Shown here: one piece after another, positions 37,993-49,196 of the stretch
Layout of the letters: every line of letters begins with the position of its first letter
How positions within the stretch are numbered: the first letter of the stretch is position 1
NCBI GenBank assembly: GCA_963580455.1
Contig: OY756964.1
Location: 5,952,001-6,016,000, forward strand
Direction of reading: 5' to 3'
Origin: Euonymus europaeus
Lineage: Eukaryota > Streptophyta > Magnoliopsida > Celastrales > Celastraceae
DNA length: 64,000 bases
The notes under the pieces: generated by a model
Databases searched by the model: none
The model's input: only the letters and a program-made list of their open reading frames with translations
What the model was told of the DNA's origin: nothing
Program-made: the position numbers and the translations under genes

Positions 37993-39094
37993 ATCAATTT
38001 TGAGAATCATAGTAATAAAACCACAATCTGAGCGGCTACCTTGAGTGATTGGCTCTGTAAGCATCTAGCCAAAGGTTCCTAGGAATTATGAAGTTTTGCA
38101 AATTTGTCTGAACCGAACTGCATCTCATGAATGGAGACATCTCTATGGTTCTAGTTACAGTGTCTTTGCCATGGCACACAAATAGTGGAATCAATATGAT
38201 TTCTGAGGCGCTCATGCAGCTTTAGCAGTTTCGATAATGTAAAAGGAGTCTGATTCATTGTCGTTCAAGGCGGCTACAAATTATTACAGTAAAAGTGGTG
38301 AAAGCTTGTTGGTCCTTCCAGATTTCTGTATATTTTTAGTCACATTGAAACCTGCCCTTGGCATTTTGAACTTGCCCCAAATATTGTCTCATTTTAATCC
38401 CTAAATTCATGTGACAAATAAGATATCGATTGATTATAAGTTGCAGTTCATGTGTCCTATTTTTTTTTTTTAAATAACTGATAACGATACAAGATAAATT
38501 TATCATTTAACTTGTTGACATAGATCTAAATTCGGATTATACGGCATGGATGCCAAGGATATTGTCGAAAGACATAAGAATATATATATCTACAAAAGAA
38601 CATCCATTGAATATCTTTAATTTGGTGGTACTTTATTCTTTTCATTTCTCCATCGTTCTTTAAAACCATTTTGGTCCAGATTTGTTTTTTCCTTTCCTAT
38701 TTTTTTGGCAAAGGTTTTAATATTACAAACATCTTACAATTATTGTGGTTAAAGATTTAAGTATATATATATATGCACATCACCAAATTAGGCAATTAAT
38801 TAATTAATTAAGATCCAATTTATACAAACTAATTAGACAAAGTTGTATTATATATATCATTAATCTTTTTTTTCTTTGAGGAATATAGCATTACCTTTCT
38901 AATCAACGTCCATAAAGTCATGCTAATTTTTCCATGATGGTACGAATAATTTCAACATTTGCATTGTTACTAGGATGACTAGATTGATTTACAATAATTT
39001 CAACTTATTTTTCTCCCAAGTATATAAAGCCACGTTTCCTAAAAAAAAAGTATATAAGCCACGCACTCCGATTTGGAACATGCGACTCACAACA
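37993..39094. other. 3' region of the ALB4-like gene and AT-rich spacer
   Basis: The first 350 bases probably are the 3' UTR. The remainder is AT-rich with a TTAATTAATTAATTAA run near 38793-38809. No gene is visible before the Helitron end at 39095. Confidence 0.4.
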
Positions 39095-39645
39095 TCTATA
39101 CTTCTATATATAGACCAGTTATTCGCAGCCTTCTCCCGGCGAGTATGGCGAGTCCAACTACAGTTCCGCGACTGATATCGACGCCTAGCCATGCAAAACG
39201 ACGCCGTTCTCCTACCAGGAGTACCTTCCGTGTCGTTCATCCACACTCTGCCCTCTCCTGTTGAAGCACCGCCTCTACTGTGCGAGTATTCCCAATCGCG
39301 CAAGTGGTTTCCAATATCGATAAGTTTCATTTGCTTTCCGTGGTACATGAACCCGCTGTTGATTCTGTCAGAGCACAGCAAGGGCATCGCGAGTTCCTCA
39401 AATCCACCACAATAAGGTCTCTTTTCGATTTTCCTGTTGATGTTTCTTGGCTTTTGTAGCTCTTTTGTTTCCTCTGCTTTATTTGGGTTCACTGATTTCC
39501 CCTTTTTCTTCTCTCTTTTGGCACCCCCCACCAAAACTCTGGCTGGGGCTCGAGAAGAGACTCTGAGGGTTCTGATCTCAAAAGTTGAAACTGAAACGTG
39601 AAAAGACTGCCCTCTCTAAAGATCGGAGTTCCTTGCCAAAATCCC

Positions 39646-39697
39646 CAGGTGCCTATGAAGAAGAACGAGAACACATCCGTGTGATTTGGGTATGGTA
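39646..39697 (+). repeat. 52-base duplication inside the small Helitron, copy 1
   Basis: Begins CAGGTGCCTATGAAGAAGAA and is repeated with one mismatch at 40461-40512, on the other side of the captured H+-ATPase exon. Copy 2 is preceded by a pyrimidine tract and looks like a splice acceptor. Confidence 0.85.
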
Positions 39698-40269
39698 TTC
39701 TTTTGGATTTCAGTTGCTTCATTGGCTTATAGCTTACCCTTTTAGGCTAACCATCACCCATTACACTTTTGATGATTCTTCTATTTGCAACAAAAAATAA
39801 GGGACAGCGAGGCTCAATTTTAGCAGCAGAAAATATAAATATGATAGTCAATTTGAGCTAGGGAACAGAACAACGAAGTTGAGCATCGTAGTTGTTGATT
39901 TTTCAATAAAAACTCAACTGAGAAATTCTTTTGAACCTCCGTGACTATCATGGTGTGAAGCACCGATGAAAATCACTCTCTGAAGTTGAAATGCTTGTAT
40001 AGGTCAATTATGAATGTGCTCGGGTGAATTGTGGCATTCCATTCTATAAAAAAGAAAGGATATGGATTTTTATATTGTAACCTAATATTAACTCATGGTG
40101 ATTGGGTTCATGGAAGTTGATATTGATTTGTACATACAAAATAGGCAATTCCTTGGTGTTTTGAGCATTATGCTTATTTGTAGTGTAACAAAGTGGCTAT
40201 TTAAGGCCCCTAGATTTACTTTTTGCATAAGTTTCATAAATTCACAATTTTCCCTCACCCTCAATGCAG

Positions 40270-40368
40270 GAGAACAAGTTTTTTAAATTTCTTAGCTTTA
40301 TGTGGAATCCCTTATCATGGGTCATGGAAGCTGCAACTCTGATGGCAATCGCCCTTGCTAATGGTGGA
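40270..40368 (+). pseudogene. Captured exon of a plasma-membrane H+-ATPase
   Basis: Translates in frame to 33 residues containing [20 protein letters not shown] and [10 protein letters not shown], which matches the first transmembrane helix region of plant P-type H+-ATPases (AHA family). It keeps an AG before and GTGAGT after, so it is a complete exon with splice signals. No other ATPase exon is found nearby, and it lies inside the small Helitron in the sense direction, so it is a captured fragment and cannot encode a pump. Confidence 0.85.
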
Positions 40369-40460
40369 GTGAGTGGATTTTAATTTTTGTTGCATTAGTA
40401 GCCTGCAAATGATCAGCTGATCTTTCTTTGTCTATCCTTGGTGTTCTTGCTGTCCTTTTT

Positions 40461-40512
40461 CAGGTGCCTATGAACAAGAACGAGAACACATCCGTGTGAT
40501 TTGGGTATGGTT
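40461..40512 (+). repeat. 52-base duplication inside the small Helitron, copy 2
   Basis: Near-identical partner of 39646-39697; a C replaces a G at the fifteenth base (GAAC versus GAAG context). Confidence 0.85.
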
Positions 40513-41277
40513 TTCTTTATTCATTCCATTTTGTGCTTCAGTTGTGATTTGTCAGGTCCAAAAAATGTCTCAAATTGCCGGATGAGCCACATCACAAGGT
40601 ACAAATATAATCCCTTTTGACAAGCTTTATTTTCTGGGAAGTGATAGAGGGAAGTAGGACAATTGTGCTGCAGGCATCTTATTGATTAAATTTTTGTTGG
40701 GTCAATGACATGTGATGAATTGCGTTGAATCTTTGGCTTACTCGGGGTGTTTTGGGTGGTATGTTCATCCTTTGCTATTGATCAAACAGACTTGGATTTA
40801 GCAGAATTTTTCACTTGCTCAACTAAATGGAAATGATGTGATTTTATTGATGACTTGGATTTTATGTGGAGATATAACTGGATTCCGCATAATGCCTTGC
40901 TGATACATAATGACTTGGATTTTATTGTTTTTTTTGGTCGTGTGCCTGTCTTTATTCTAAAGTTTCTTCTTGATTGATCAATGAAATGTGAGGTCATGGG
41001 CTGAAATGACCATTTGCCCTTTAACTCTTATCAGAAAAACAAAAAGTGTGTCATAGAGTAACAATTTAATCTCCTTCATATTATTCTTCAGATAATGCTT
41101 TGGTTGGTTTGGGACTTGGGATTGGGATCACATGCGTGCATGATGTCTGTTGGGAAAGACAAGATCAGAAAGTTGAACAAAGCCATGGATGAAACTGCAA
41201 AAGTTGTTGAGTTTATGCAACTAATGCAGAATTTTTGTTGGTGAGTCTTCATCTTTCTTTTTCAAGTACAGACACTT

Positions 41278-41292
41278 CCGTGCAACGCACGG
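41278..41292 (+). other. 3' terminal hairpin of the small Helitron
   Basis: CCGTGC AAC GCACGG: six perfect base pairs with a three-base loop, eight bases before the terminal CTAG. It is the usual transposition stop signal of Helitrons. Confidence 0.85.
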
Positions 41293-41393
41293 GGTATATA
41301 CTAGTTTATATATATTTACACATACATGATAATATATATATATATATATATATATGGGAGAATTCTATTATAAGGATTTAAAATAAGGACCTA

Positions 41394-41605
41394 AACTTTT
41401 GGAGTACAAGACATTTTTCAAAAAATTTGAAAAAATTATGTTTGTGTTTGATCGGTTTTACGAATCTAATAATATATTTTTTATTTCAAATAAAAATCAA
41501 ATGCTATCATCCACTTTTCATTAAATTCATAAAACCGATCAAACATAAACATAATTTTTTCAAATTTTTAAAAAATGTCTTGCACTCCAAAAACTTACGT
41601 CCTTA
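41394..41605. repeat. Foldback MITE-like element between the two Helitrons
   Basis: The left arm starts TAAGGACCTAAACTTTTGGA and the right arm, read in reverse complement, starts TAAGGACGTAAGTTTTTGGA. The arms match over roughly 85 bases (including AAGACATTTTT, AAAAAATTATGTTT and TTTGATCGGTTTTA) with a short AT-rich centre. No coding region. A 23-base stretch is shared with 157-179 at the start of the window. Confidence 0.82.
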
Positions 41606-42244
41606 GGAGATAAGTCCATATATATGTATGTATGTGTTCATTAGTGCTACACGTATATGATATATGAGGGACCAATTTCACATGGGAGGGACACTCTTTT
41701 TTAACGTGGGGAAGGAACTTTATGGTGTGTAGGCCTAAAATGATAACTATCTCATATATACAGATAATCTCTTGATAGTAATAATGATGGAAATGATGAA
41801 CCAAATTAATTTTATTATTATGAAGAGATTATAACTTAATATAGATGTAGTTATATATAAAATTATTGTTTTGACTTAATTATTTTTTGCGCAAGTTGTA
41901 TAGAAATAAAGTAGCCACTAAATTAATATTTAATTGAATAAGAAATTATTGTTGAGATCAGATAAGAAAAGAAATGAGATAATTCTAAATATGATTGTTC
42001 GAAAAAAAAAAAAATATTCATTTCAAGAAGTTCTAAACATGAAGTTAGAATATTTAAACTTCAACGAGAAGATATCCAAGCTGACAAGTTATTACATACC
42101 CACAAGTTCAAAGATGTAGTTACAAGACAACTTTAAAGCATACATCGTTGTACTAGACAACTATAAATAAGTATTTTATTTTATATTAAATATTTATTGT
42201 AACATGACATATATTTTTGTATTATATAGATAACTAGCACAGTA

Positions 42245-42262
42245 CCCGCGTGCTGCTGCGGG
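42245..42262 (-). other. 3' terminal hairpin of the large Helitron
   Basis: On the minus strand CCCGC-AGCAGCAC-GCGGG, a five-pair GC stem, followed after TACTGTG by CTAG and then T. Similar in place and base content to the hairpin of the small Helitron. Confidence 0.72.
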
Positions 42263-42624
42263 GCGTGGTCAGATAACAAAGAGCTAACATGTAATTTAAG
42301 CAGAGAAATGAAGATAGCACAATAGAAATGTGACCATGAAAAGGATAGATATAAAGATGACACAAAACGCACTACATTACTAATTCCCATCACAATTTTT
42401 TGTTAAGGTAGCAGGAAGAAACAAATAGCACAGGCATGAAAATCACAACATATATACATTGTCTTTAAACAAATAGCAAAAAGTCACACAATTCATGGCT
42501 TATGTGACATGAAAGTTGCACATGTAAGTGTGATGTATTTGTTAAAAATTCAATAAATTGGTGAAGAAGAAATAAAGGACACTGTTTGTAACAATTGCAT
42601 CATGGAAATTTCGGAATAACTTAC

Positions 42625-42720
42625 CAAGAGTAATAGGAGCCAGAGAAAGCCATATGGTCAAGGGCATCGGTCGTCCTAATATGAACTGAGGGGCAGCAGC
42701 ATTGAGAAGTGACTTAAGAG
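42625..42720 (-). pseudogene. Captured exon of a plastid triose-phosphate/phosphate translocator
   Basis: The minus strand reads LKSLLNAAAPQFILG and RPMPLTIWLSLAPITL between an AG acceptor and a GTAAG donor. This matches the TPT/APE2 segment NAAASQFILG...LWLSLAPVV of the inner-envelope translocator that exports triose phosphate. A weaker piece that may be the preceding exon end (WIPQRGPE) is near 42820-42840. Only a small part of the gene is present, so it is a Helitron-captured fragment. Substitutions such as S to P indicate drift. Confidence 0.8.
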
Positions 42721-45708
42721 CTGAAATACAATGTTACGGAAGAAAAGTAAAGAATAAAAAATGTGCTCATAATGTGTACAACAGAGTTATACTGGATACT
42801 TAGATTCCACCTCAGGCCCCCTCTGGGGAATCCATAGACAGACGGAATCCTAACATGACTGAGGAACTTCTCCTTAAAAGGCAGACAAAAGCCAAATACA
42901 AAGCTGCAAAGAAAGCATAGAACGGCACAAGATTGAAATATTTTGCATATTTTGTGAATGATAGCGATATGTAAAGAATGTAGTATGTGGGAAAGGAAAA
43001 ACTAACATATTTTGGATATTTCAAAATCCATAGTATTCAAGGTTGTGGAGTTTAACATAAGACTCCTATGGTGACTATAGTAGTTGTCATATTGTAACAA
43101 CACTTTCATGCATGTGTAACAAATATAAGCTGTAGGACAGTTGTAGATATGTTTGTTGTCATATGAACAAATGCTTTACTATCCCTACAACAATTCCTTC
43201 AATTTTTTCTCCTTGATTCCCCATTATTCTACGATATTGTGTGTAGATGGTAGAAAGATCAATTTTTTTATTTTTTCTACCTCCAGATCAATTCTGTTTT
43301 CAATATGAAGAATATGGCCTTACTCTCTCTCTTTCTATTCAAGAGTAGCATTGCGTTTAGTTTGCAAGATTTAGGCAGTTATAACAATTCCTTCTATTTA
43401 TGGCCATCATAGGAGATTTAGGTCATGAATCTATACTGATGAAATCCCATTATTATTCTGTGTTTAGTCCGAATATATTCCAACAACAAAAATGGCGCTA
43501 CACAATGGAATAGACTTACCTTTGCTTACTCGAAAAAGGCCACTGAGATTAAATAAAAATCTAGATTGTGAGGTGTAATCCTGAAACAAAGCCGGTATAC
43601 GTAAAATGTCACCAAATATGTTTAGAAACAAAGAAAAAGAAAAGACCCCAAAAACAGATGAACCAACCCCCAAAAAATGCATCATTTGCGGTAGAGTCAA
43701 GTAACTTGTCACCAAGATGCACTAAACATATCAGAGGGGCCACGACAAATGTCTTGCATAAAGCACTTCTTGGGTTCTTAATGGCCTTAACCAAAACCAC
43801 CGCCACTTAATCCCTTTTAAAAAACATATCAGATTAAATGCTAGCAAACACCATATCCAAAATAGCATAAAAGCCCAAGCATAAAAAAGCATTAAAAGTT
43901 TATAGGAGCGCAAATTCTTACAGGGAAGGGATTGATATAATGGGAATCGCCTAGTAGTATTAAGGGATTTACAGAATTTTGTCTAGTCCTTTGACTGCAA
44001 TTCTTCGATTAAGCAGCGGGAAATTACTCTTTCTATTGACTTTTTGACGTCCATTTGTGAATCTATAAGGTACATGAATCTACTATGAAGCTTAGTCGCT
44101 TACTGTTTTAACCACACTTGACATATAATTATAGTGAAGACTAATCAATCTTGTGACAATCACCGTTAAAGGCATCAAACCAACTGATTGTAGGGATAAC
44201 TAACCAAAGTCAGGATAGATTTGAAAATAAATGAAGTATACAGAGGAAGCTCAAAGACAACAATAAACAAAAAGTGGCCCAGAAAGAAAATCGAGCAAAA
44301 TCTCAAATAGATGAGCAAGATAGGAATAACAATAACGAACCTTCAGTCTCTTGATTGTTCGCCCAACCAAACATGTAGCATATTGAAGATTTTAGCCGGT
44401 TGCAAATCGATGCCAAAGACCCCGCCCCAGGCCATAGAAAATGGAAGCTCAGGCCAAAAGCCCGTAGCAGATCTAAGCACATGTCAACGATCTATAGCAA
44501 GGCTATCATTTTATTCCTTAAAAAGAAGAAGAAAATAGATAAGTAAAGGAAACATAGCAAGGCTATTGATTTGTGCGGAAGGAATAAACACAAGAAAATC
44601 AAAGCAACACCGGAACAAAAGATCAACGTCAAATCACAACCATGGACAAAACCAAAACAAATAGCAACTCCTCCACATTTATCATATATGGCAGTTAATT
44701 TTTGAAGAGAAATTTCATTGAATATAAATTATGCTAATTGCTTGATAATGATAGGTATTATACTATTATCATAACAATCCATGGAAAGATATGCATGTCC
44801 ACATTATATGAAATGCAATGCAAAAAATTCATTTGTAATAAGAAGAAAGAAGGAGACCAAACAAAGCTATTAGACTCACATAATAGCAAGATGTGAAAGG
44901 AAACTAAATTGTCAAAGACTGTTACTTGAAATAACTCACTGTATATGTTGGTCAGGGCTGTTGAATTATGTTCTCTAAGCATAAAGGCAGTTGGAGGTCT
45001 CCCAAGCAAATGTGTATATGTAGAGAGCACCAAGATAGCCTTGAGCAGGAGCACCCCAACACAAAACCAAAAGTCCGGGAAGTGCAGAAGAAGCTGATCT
45101 TAGTGGCATAGTCATGCATGAGGTAATTCAGATCAATATCTTCGGGGATAGTCCAGCATGAGCTAATTCAAATCAAGTGTCATTCATATACGAGGTTGAA
45201 ATTGTTCGCGCTTATTACCTCTCTAGAAATCAAAGTATCATCAATATGCTCCAGAAATGGGGCCAATGTTGGGATCCAGATTCCCAGTCCTCCTCACCAT
45301 CTCTCCCAACCCATGTATTATGTAAGCTGCAAAGATTCTAGAGGTATATCAACCTGAAAAACTAAAGTCATTGAATGTGAGAAAGAAGATCAAAACAGAG
45401 TTATGAAAACAACGGAGATTTCTAACAAAAAATAAAACCGGCCTCGTCTTGTGATGATGAGTGAACTCCAACCCCAAGAAACACCTGATAACATTTAAAA
45501 ATACAGAAGTATGTTTGAGCTATTAAACTTGAAGCTTCATTTCCATAAGGAAGGAAAAAATTAAAGCTTAATGAAACAAACCTCATAGTTAAACTCCCAC
45601 CATGTGTAACTCCATTCAAACTTTTCCACACTATGAACTAAACCAAGCGTAGCATGTTCAAAAGCCAAGTCAAGTTTGGGTTCAAATTCAATTACCAGTA
45701 AAGCTCAC
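42721..45708. other. Helitron interior, no confident gene
   Basis: AT-rich DNA with possible further exon remnants on the minus strand, for example a block with splice-like edges near 43504-43582 reading DYTSQSRFLFNLSGLFRVSK, and one near 44345-44450 reading LPFSMAWGGVFGIDLQPAKI. I cannot assign these to families. Confidence 0.35.
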
Positions 45709-45795
45709 CTTGACCGAGAGTAAACTTGAAGGAGATGTCTCTATCCCTGCTCAAATTGAACTTAGGACCATCGAGTAAAGTCCTAGTGTAATGAA
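45709..45795 (-). pseudogene. Captured exon of an FKBP-type peptidyl-prolyl isomerase
   Basis: The minus strand reads [20 protein letters not shown] then SFKFTLGQ, flanked by TTGCAG and GTGAGC. This is the core FKBP motif HYTGTLLDGTKFDSSRDR...FKFTLGQG of plant multi-domain FKBPs (FKBP62/ROF1 type). Active-site-region changes (G to R, D to N) and the lack of neighbouring exons show it is a fragment. A degenerate stretch near 45230-45300 may derive from the following exon (ESGSP-like) but is too eroded to call. Confidence 0.78.
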
Positions 45796-47173
45796 CTGCA
45801 ATTGGATTGGAGGGGAGAGGCCATTAGCGACTTTAAAGAGTTCCCTCACCAATTTTAGACTATCTCCCAAGTATTTTTGAACCAATCCACTACCACCAAC
45901 ACCTAAAAATTTTGCAGATATCGAATTTTCCACTGCCTGCAAGAACCAATACAAAATAGTCAGCTTAGGAAGGGCAATAGTTATTTTGATTCCAAGCATT
46001 TCTATAGTAAATAATAAAAAACATAGGGAAATTAATGATAATGGGAAGGGCATACTCTTCTTTTTGTTTTCTCTGTATGTTTAATTCCCTCAAAGGATAA
46101 CTGGGTATCAATAATGTACTCAATTGGAACACAATTTCTGAATCTTAATGAATGCTTATTTAATTTGTTCTCCAAAACCTTCAATACTAAGAGTAGCATT
46201 ATGTGAATGACGGAGGCTTACACAATCAATTGTTACCTGAAATTTAAACGTCATCATTGGAAGCAGAATAAATAGGAGATAGTCTAGGCAGAATTTAGTT
46301 TTAGTTCTTTTGATCTCGGGCCTCCTATCCCATTCCATTGCTACTTTGTACATAAATTGTAAAGGAACAGGGTTAACACTAACTATTTCAAAAAAAATCA
46401 TGTATTTTCGTGCATTTGTGAGACATACATGTGCAAAATTTATTAGCAAGGAATTTTACTCTAATTAAGAGAATACCTTGTCTGAGACGACATGTTGCTG
46501 AAGTAAACCTATGAGGTTGATGTGAGGGCTTAATGATGAGATCCAGTCAATTCCATCTTCTACATTCTCGTTTTGTTGGCACATTATTGATAACAACATT
46601 CACTTAGGGTAACATAGGGTAACGCAAAGCACCAAACATAGAAAGAAAAGAATAATATAAGACATAAGAAATTTCGCAAAAGATGTATATGTGCATATAG
46701 ATATGTGAAACCCACTATAAATAGTAAGTTTTTGAGGATCGATTTCACAATTTAAGATGCATAGAACTAACCTTAGAATTGTAGACAAAGACTGGAGGTT
46801 ATAATTGGCTCAAGGTTGAAGGTTAGAATTGTAGACAAAGAAGGAATTTTTATCTTATCTGTAAAAAAAATGACAGCATGTCAAAATAGCACCTTATGTG
46901 AGAAGGAGCAAATAAAACTTCAATAGAATGGTGGGGGAAAAATGAGAGCAGAGGGGATGCAACAATCATAGTGTCTCTTGATTGATTGATGGCCTATAAT
47001 GTGCAGTCACCTTTGATTTTTTGGTTTATCCAACAATGTGCAACTTTGATAATGGAGTATGTCAGTGGTTTAAATCAACCTGCATAGTTTTAAAAGAATT
47101 GGTCAGATGTGGTATGCAATTTGGCAAGTTATGTAATAACTATTTTAGCTGAAAATGATGTTTAAAACCCTAA
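45796..47173. other. Helitron interior downstream of the helicase gene
   Basis: Contains a minus-strand block starting after an AG near 45936 that reads [20 protein letters not shown]; it may be another captured exon but I do not recognise it. The rest is AT-rich and probably includes the 3' UTR of the helicase gene. Confidence 0.35.
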
Positions 47174-49196
47174 TTACATACCTGGTTTGAAATGCTCAAA
47201 AATCTCTTCATATACTATATTTTGTGTTTGAGTTTTGTTATCCTCAACTCCCCCATGTATTAGCACTCTTAGGCCTTTATAACTTGTGACCCGAGAGACA
47301 GCAACATACAATTGACCATGGCTAAACACTGGTCTGGGCAGGTATAGGCCCACCTTTTCTAATGTTTGACCTTGGCTTTTGTTTATGGTCATTGCGTAAC
47401 ATAACTTTAGAGGGAATTGACGTCTCCTCATAGTGAATGGCCACTTAGTTTCAGTGGCTGACATTATTATTCTTGGCACACAAACTTGGTCTCCAACATT
47501 ACTTCCTGATATTATAGTGGCTTGCACAACACGGTCTTCTAATCTTGTCACTAATAGGCGTGTGCCATTGCATAAACCTTGGCTTTGGTTGATGTTTCTC
47601 AAAAGCATCACAGGACTGTTAACCTTAAGATGCAGCTCATGGTTGGGGATTCCATTGAATTTCAAGTTGTTTAAGAATTCAGTAGGGTACAATATATCAG
47701 CATCATCAACTGATCCAGAGACCTTATAAACTGAATCAAAGCTAAGATAAGTTTTTTGCTCTGAGGGAAGAAGAGATAGGATATGCAAGTTGATTTCATC
47801 GACTTTTTCATTTGTTGCTGTTATAATTGCTCTTTGTTTCAGGTACTCTGTATCAGCATACATCACAGATAAGTCTCCATATATTTCAGATGTGATGTCT
47901 TCAATTTCCCCACTAACAGGTTTAACCAACAGTTTATCAGGTATTGTTATCCAAGTGGGATATTCTTCGTCATCAGGCAATCTGCAGGAGGCTTCTTTTC
48001 CCTCTCCTATTCTCAGCAACCACTGTGAAAATTCTGTCAATTCAGTCTTCTCTTCATCACTTAGTCCTTCTACAGTAAGTCTCATATTCTCTGTTAACAT
48101 AAAAATCTTGCATTTTGTCCATAAATATGATTGCGTGATGCAAGCTTTTACTGTATCGTGTCTTGAACCTCTTACTACGACAGGAAGTATTTGCCTAAAG
48201 TCACCTCCGAGTAAAACTGGTTTTCCTCCGAAGGGTTTATTGTTGGCCAATATACTCTCTGATGATAAAATATCAGTCAAGCTTCTATCCAAAGCTTCAA
48301 AGCAATGGTGGTGAGCCATGGGAGCTTCATCCCATACAATAAGGCTTGTTTTTTGAAGGAGTTCTGCGAGATGTGTCCCTTTTTTTATATTGCAATTTGA
48401 TTCCTCATGTATATCAATTGGGATTTTAAACCTTGAGTGTGCAGTTCTTCCACCTGGCAATAATAAGGATGCAATGCCAGAGGATGCCACTGCGAGAACA
48501 ATTTTCCCTTCGGAGCGTAGCTTTTTTATTATTGCTTGATAAACAAAAGTCTTTCCGGTTCCCCCATGACCATACACAAAGAATACTCCATCTTGATCAC
48601 TGTATACAGTTTCTATCACAGCATTGTATATTTGTTTTTGGCCTTCATTCATTTTGCTTGACATCTGAATATTTTCCTCTGCAATACAAAGAGTGGCATG
48701 ACATAATTCTTCCATCAAGATAGTATTCCCAGGATCTGGTCCTGCTCCACATGTGGGTTCTGGAATTCTATGCTCACTGAGGGATGAGCCACTTCTTTTT
48801 AATATTTTTTGCACCTCAATCAACACCCTATTCCTAAGGTCTTCATCAGATATTTGAAGTGTTGATATTCCTAGCATGTCTCAGCCTATGCACAATGTCT
48901 TCTCTCATTGATTCAAGACCTGCCTCAAACAATTTATTTGCATCCACAACCTCACAAAATAGCAGCATTGTGACAAATAGATTACGAAGCTCATAAGATG
49001 TTGCCCACGCTGAAGCTTCTTCCATTGCTTTGTGCCATTCCTGATCATCACCTATAAGGCCCATTGCATTGCAAGCTTCCTTGAAGCTATTGTAGAGAAT
49101 ACCATCGACAGTCCTCAAATCTGTAAAATTCATGGCTCCGCGAACATGAGAAAGCATGAGTCTCAGATAGTAAACTTCTCCTGCTGAGGGTTGCAC
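47174..49196 (-). pseudogene. Helitron helicase half (PIF1-like), frameshifted
   Basis: Continuation of the Rep-helicase protein in two frames. The piece 49196-48846 begins with GEVYYLRLMLSHVRGAMNF and FKEACNAMGL, the usual linker between Rep and helicase. The piece 48877-47174 (567 residues) is a superfamily 1 PIF1-type helicase with Walker [10 protein letters not shown] (residues 103-111), Walker [10 protein letters not shown] (179-187), [11 protein letters not shown] (224-234) and the C-terminal [20 protein letters not shown] and LYVAVSRV. Stop at 47174. The two frame breaks are near 49180 (NPQ to AGE) and near 48880 (HRLR to MLGIS), each explained by one or two bases. In an intact element this enzyme unwinds DNA during rolling-circle transposition. 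Motifs are otherwise complete, so inactivation looks recent, or the breaks are assembly errors. Confidence 0.93.

Larger units (their letters stand above)
39095..41304 (+). mobile_element. Non-autonomous Helitron with captured H+-ATPase exon
   Basis: The 3' end has the Helitron signature: a perfect 6-bp GC-rich hairpin (CCGTGC-AAC-GCACGG, 41278-41292), eight bases, then CTAG at 41301-41304 followed by T. The proposed 5' end is TC at 39095, preceded by A, giving the A/T insertion site typical of Helitrons; an alternative TC at 39103 aligns better with the second Helitron. About 200 bases from the 5' end (for example GGCGAGTATGGCGAGTCCAA and TGCAAAACGACGCCGTTCT) resemble the 5' end of the element at 42234-58878. 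No transposase is present. Inside are an H+-ATPase exon (40270-40368), a 52-base internal duplication and an unassigned exon-like stretch near 41094-41240 (reads LGLGSHACMMSVGKDKIRKL). Confidence 0.78.

Noticed and set aside
38989..39534. A 181-codon minus-strand open frame across the start of the small Helitron
   Set aside because: It overlaps the Helitron 5' boundary and reads antisense to it, and similar 5' DNA in the large Helitron does not keep this frame.
47433..48723. Several plus-strand open frames up to 174 codons
   Set aside because: They are antisense shadows of the helicase coding region.
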